Assembly: GCA_003118195.1 (NCBI GenBank)
Contig: BEXV01000109.1
Coordinates: 281,047-292,105, forward strand
Direction of reading: 5' to 3'
DNA length: 11,059 nt
Source: Hemicentrotus pulcherrimus
Taxonomy: Eukaryota; Echinodermata; Echinoidea; Camarodonta; Strongylocentrotidae
A program made the translations under genes and the position numbers. Below the pieces are notes generated by a model. That model was not told the DNA's origin, ran no database searches, and was given only the letters and a program-made list of their open reading frames with translations. Below, piece after piece: positions 9,174-11,059 of the stretch (its first letter is position 1; each line of letters starts with the position of its first letter).

Positions 9174-9323
9174 GTTCGAGTTTGGCAGATTCCTGATGGA
9201 GGTTTGACCGAGAACATGGAGAACCCCAAGATGACGCTCAATGGTCACCTGAGACGATGCAGTGCCATCGAGTGGCACCCCACCGCCAAAAACATCCTTG
9301 CAAGTGCAGGGTTTGATAAACAG
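9174..9323 (+). CDS. CORO2B: Class II coronin, third coding exon: end of WD repeat 1 and most of repeat 2
   Basis: This 150-base exon gives 50 codons (residues 106-155), phase 0 at both ends. The acceptor is a pyrimidine tract ending GACCTCAG at 9173 and the donor is GTCAGT at 9324. It begins VRVWQIPDGGL, which closes WD repeat 1 (Trp at residue 109) and matches the VRIWEIPEGGL-type segment of CORO2B. A variable linker follows, then the second repeat: GHLRR (129-133), IEWHPTAKNIL (137-147), ASAGFDKQ (148-155). The WHPT..NIL..AG.D string is very characteristic of coronins. Between GHLRR and IEW the residues are Cys-Ser-Ala, where the vertebrate proteins I recall have Val-Gly-Leu, a mild oddity. 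The next expected segment (a ..IWN.. blade end) is not found in 9324-11059, so the following exon is outside the window. An open frame on the opposite strand at 9144-9401 is only a shadow of this exon. Confidence 0.95.
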
Positions 9324-9618
9324 GTCAGTATGGAGTAGAAAGATGTTACCCTTGGGTTTTAACCCTTGAAGTGTGAGTGTAGCCAAGCCCAGGCCAGTCA
9401 TACACAGAATTTGCCCAACTCGGTGTCACTTGGTCACATCTTTTATTTTGTGCTTGCTCAACATAGCATCATTACCCATGTGCCCAACTTATCGCTGGGT
9501 TGTCCAAACTCTGTAGGCCTTGTACGTATGGCTCTGGCATAGCCATGGACCTCTTCTTAGTCTATTGATAGATAGGTTTGTGGCCAAGAATCTTAAGACA
9601 TGATAATTATAATGTGCC

Positions 9619-10381
9619 TTTAAAGCCCAAAAATAACTTACTTTCAATAGAACTAGAAAAATCAGACAAACCAATCAAATCAAGTTTGAGCAAAATTGGA
9701 TAAGTAATAAGAAAGTTATGAATTTTTAATGACATGAAAAACTTTGAAAATCACTAGACAAATTGGCAACTCACTCATGAGTCTGTGACGTATGGTCCTC
9801 ACTATCCACTAATTATTTTCTTTATATTGATAATATATTTTTTAATTTTCACCCTAAGAATCTTATTTCCTCACACCAGCATCCAAGTTAGATTATTAGT
9901 AATATGATTTCGTGTGGATGCACAAATAAAGAGTAATTTTTGTCCCGTTAAATCATACAAATCATACGCACGGCGTTTATTGATAAACTATTTATATAAA
10001 TATCAATTATTATGAAATACAATATTCAGAAAATAGTACCAATTCTTCAAAATTCATAAAAGTTTTTGGGAAATGTCATGCACGCAATATGATACAAATC
10101 GTATAACCTGGACAAAGGCATGGGGAAATCAAGTTTTGGGGATAAAAAGGGAAATTATATAAAGCAATTGATATGTTGTGAGGACATGACGTCACAAACT
10201 GATAACCATCTTGGCAAATTGTGTTGTGAATCTCATTGTTCCATAGTTTTACATACTTTTTCAAAAATTCATAACTTTCTTATTAGTTGTCTGATTTTGC
10301 TCAAACTTTTTCTGATTGGTTTGTCTGATTTTTCTGCTTTTATTGAAAGTAAGTTATTTTTCGAGTGAACATGTCCTTTAA
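9619..10381. mobile_element. Foldback element, copy 2, with long arms of about 200 bp
   Basis: The left arm (9629 to about 9835) and right arm (about 10155 to 10361) are reverse complements over most of their length. AAAAATAACTTACTTTCAAT at 9629 answers ATTGAAAGTAAGTTATTTTT ending 10361; ATCAGACAAACCAATCA answers TGATTGGTTTGTCTGAT; TGACGTATGGTCCTCAC answers GTGAGGACATGACGTCA. A spacer of about 320 bases of unrelated AT-rich DNA separates them. The right outer end reads TCCTTTAA (10374-10381); the left outer end, near CTTTAAAG at 9619, is degraded. No transposase frame is present. The right arm aligns with that of the element at about 6357-6915. Transcribed as part of the intron it would fold into a long imperfect hairpin. 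Confidence 0.8.
10187..10194. promoter_or_regulatory. Palindromic CRE-like site inside the foldback arm
   Basis: TGACGTCA is a full CREB/ATF consensus. The facing arm has TGACGTA at 9785-9791, and the related element has TACGTCA at 6705-6711, so the motif seems to belong to the element family. Use as a regulatory site is inference. Confidence 0.3.
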
Positions 10382-10512
10382 CTCAAGAAAGTCAGCATAC
10401 ATCCTACTTATTGAGTTTGCATGCAAAATATGTGTGGGAAATTGAAAACAAATATTGTGAAGGGTGTGAGTAACATTACTTCTGTCATATGACCTTCAAT
10501 CGCATTAGTGTA

Positions 10513-10550
10513 TTCTCTCTCTGTCTCTCTCAGGCTCTCTCTTTCTCTCA
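10513..10550. repeat. CT-rich microsatellite
   Basis: Interrupted TC/CT repeat (TCTCTCTCTGTCTCTCTC, then a second CTCTCTCTTTCTCTC block). A simple repeat in the intron. It ends too far from any exon to be a splice tract. Confidence 0.85.
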
Positions 10551-11042
10551 TGTCATCTATTGATCTTTCTTTGATTTAATTCAATATTACCTTATTTCGT
10601 ATCCATCTATTTCACTTTCAATCTATCCCTTGCTGGCTCTTTAGTGCAATCTGTGTACCACTGATGCAATCTAAGCCAGCCTGTAACCTCCCTATGTAAG
10701 TCACACAAAAACACATGTAGCTTAAACCTCTTTCGGAACTTGCCGAACCTGCGGCACATATTATCCATTAACTAGTAAATTAATGCTGTAGTTTCATGTA
10801 CTGGGTGGGTTATTGACTGGCTTTGACACAGTTGGTTTGACTCTAACATGTGTGAGTAATAATATAAGCTAGGTTCACATAAAAGTGTGTTAACTTAAGT
10901 TGAGCTTGTGGATTGAACTTACAGGCTATCTTGTAGGTAAGGACACTGGATGGACGCACTCATGGTTTCAAAACTTACAGTGTACTAAAAGTTAAAGACC
11001 ATGAGTTATCTTATGGGGATGTATACGTGATAACTATAAGCT

Positions 11043-11059
11043 GGGGTTGGGGGGGGGGG
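11043..11059. repeat. Poly-G run at the right edge
   Basis: GGGG, TT and then eleven G bases close the window. It may be genuine, but a homopolymer at the end of a contig is also a common sequencing or assembly artefact. Confidence 0.6.

Larger units (their letters stand above)
9324..11059 (+). other. Coronin intron after the third coding exon, running off the window
   Basis: Starts at donor GTCAGT and has no acceptor followed by a plausible coronin blade before the right edge. It contains the larger foldback element (about 9619-10381) and a CT-rich microsatellite (10513-10550). The remainder, 10551-11059, shows nothing recognisable apart from a G-run at the edge. Open frames within the foldback element (10076-10264 minus and 10120-10368 plus) are products of the AT-rich arms, not genes. 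Confidence 0.85.

Noticed and set aside
9144..9401. Minus-strand open frame of 85 codons
   Set aside because: It lies over the third coronin exon and is its antisense shadow.
9489..9674. Minus-strand open frame of 61 codons next to the foldback element
   Set aside because: It runs into the AT-rich left arm of the element and has no recognisable protein content.
10076..10368. Overlapping open frames on both strands
   Set aside because: They fall in the spacer and right arm of a foldback element; no transposase-like motif.
10433..10440. TGTGGGAA, an exact RBPJ/Su(H) consensus
   Set aside because: A single 8-base site with no partner motifs nearby is expected by chance.
11043..11059. Poly-G end read as a second G-quadruplex
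   Set aside because: A homopolymer at a sequence edge is more likely an assembly or sequencing artefact than a functional motif.

Overview
The window is eukaryotic nuclear DNA, AT-rich and intron-dominated, from an animal. It carries the 5' coding part of one recognisable gene: a class II coronin, the family of vertebrate CORO2A/CORO2B, on the + strand. Three coding exons with canonical GT-AG boundaries lie at 5197-5397 (start codon 5200), 6951-7067 and 9174-9323. All are in phase 0 and together give 155 codons: the coronin N-terminal signature, the first WD40 repeat and most of the second. The rest of the propeller, the C-terminal extension and the coiled coil must lie beyond the right edge. 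The non-vertebrate, single-CORO2-like sequence and the dense short inverted-repeat elements suggest a marine invertebrate deuterostome. An echinoderm such as a sea urchin is my best guess, but the sequence does not prove it.

Layout: 1-5196 is upstream or 5' intronic DNA without a convincing exon. It holds a G-rich tract at the left edge, a 14-bp tandem duplication, an (AAT)n tract, a complete-looking 490-bp element with 23-bp terminal inverted repeats at 1735-2224, a 12-bp perfect hairpin near 4617-4654, and a more complex, less AT-rich stretch at about 3560-4330 that could be regulatory. The first coding exon starts only 3 bases after a strong splice acceptor, so at least one more upstream exon, non-coding or very short, must exist. 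The intron at 5398-6950 contains two adjacent non-autonomous foldback elements (6157-6342 and about 6357-6915), the second ending close to the next exon. The intron at 7068-9173 holds small repeats and, near its 3' end, clusters of transcription-factor-like motifs (E-boxes, AP-1, a consensus NF-kB site). The intron after 9323 contains a second, larger member of the foldback family (about 9619-10381), with arms of about 200 bp, then a CT-rich microsatellite.

The window is otherwise an ordinary stretch of invertebrate gene. The points most worth a second look are the two related foldback elements in the introns on either side of exons 2 and 3, which could pair in the pre-mRNA; the TTAAAGG-type termini shared by several of the elements; a palindromic CRE (TGACGTCA) carried in an element arm; and the missing upstream first exon. 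I see no bacterial-type operon, RNA gene, CRISPR array, virus or new defence-like system.
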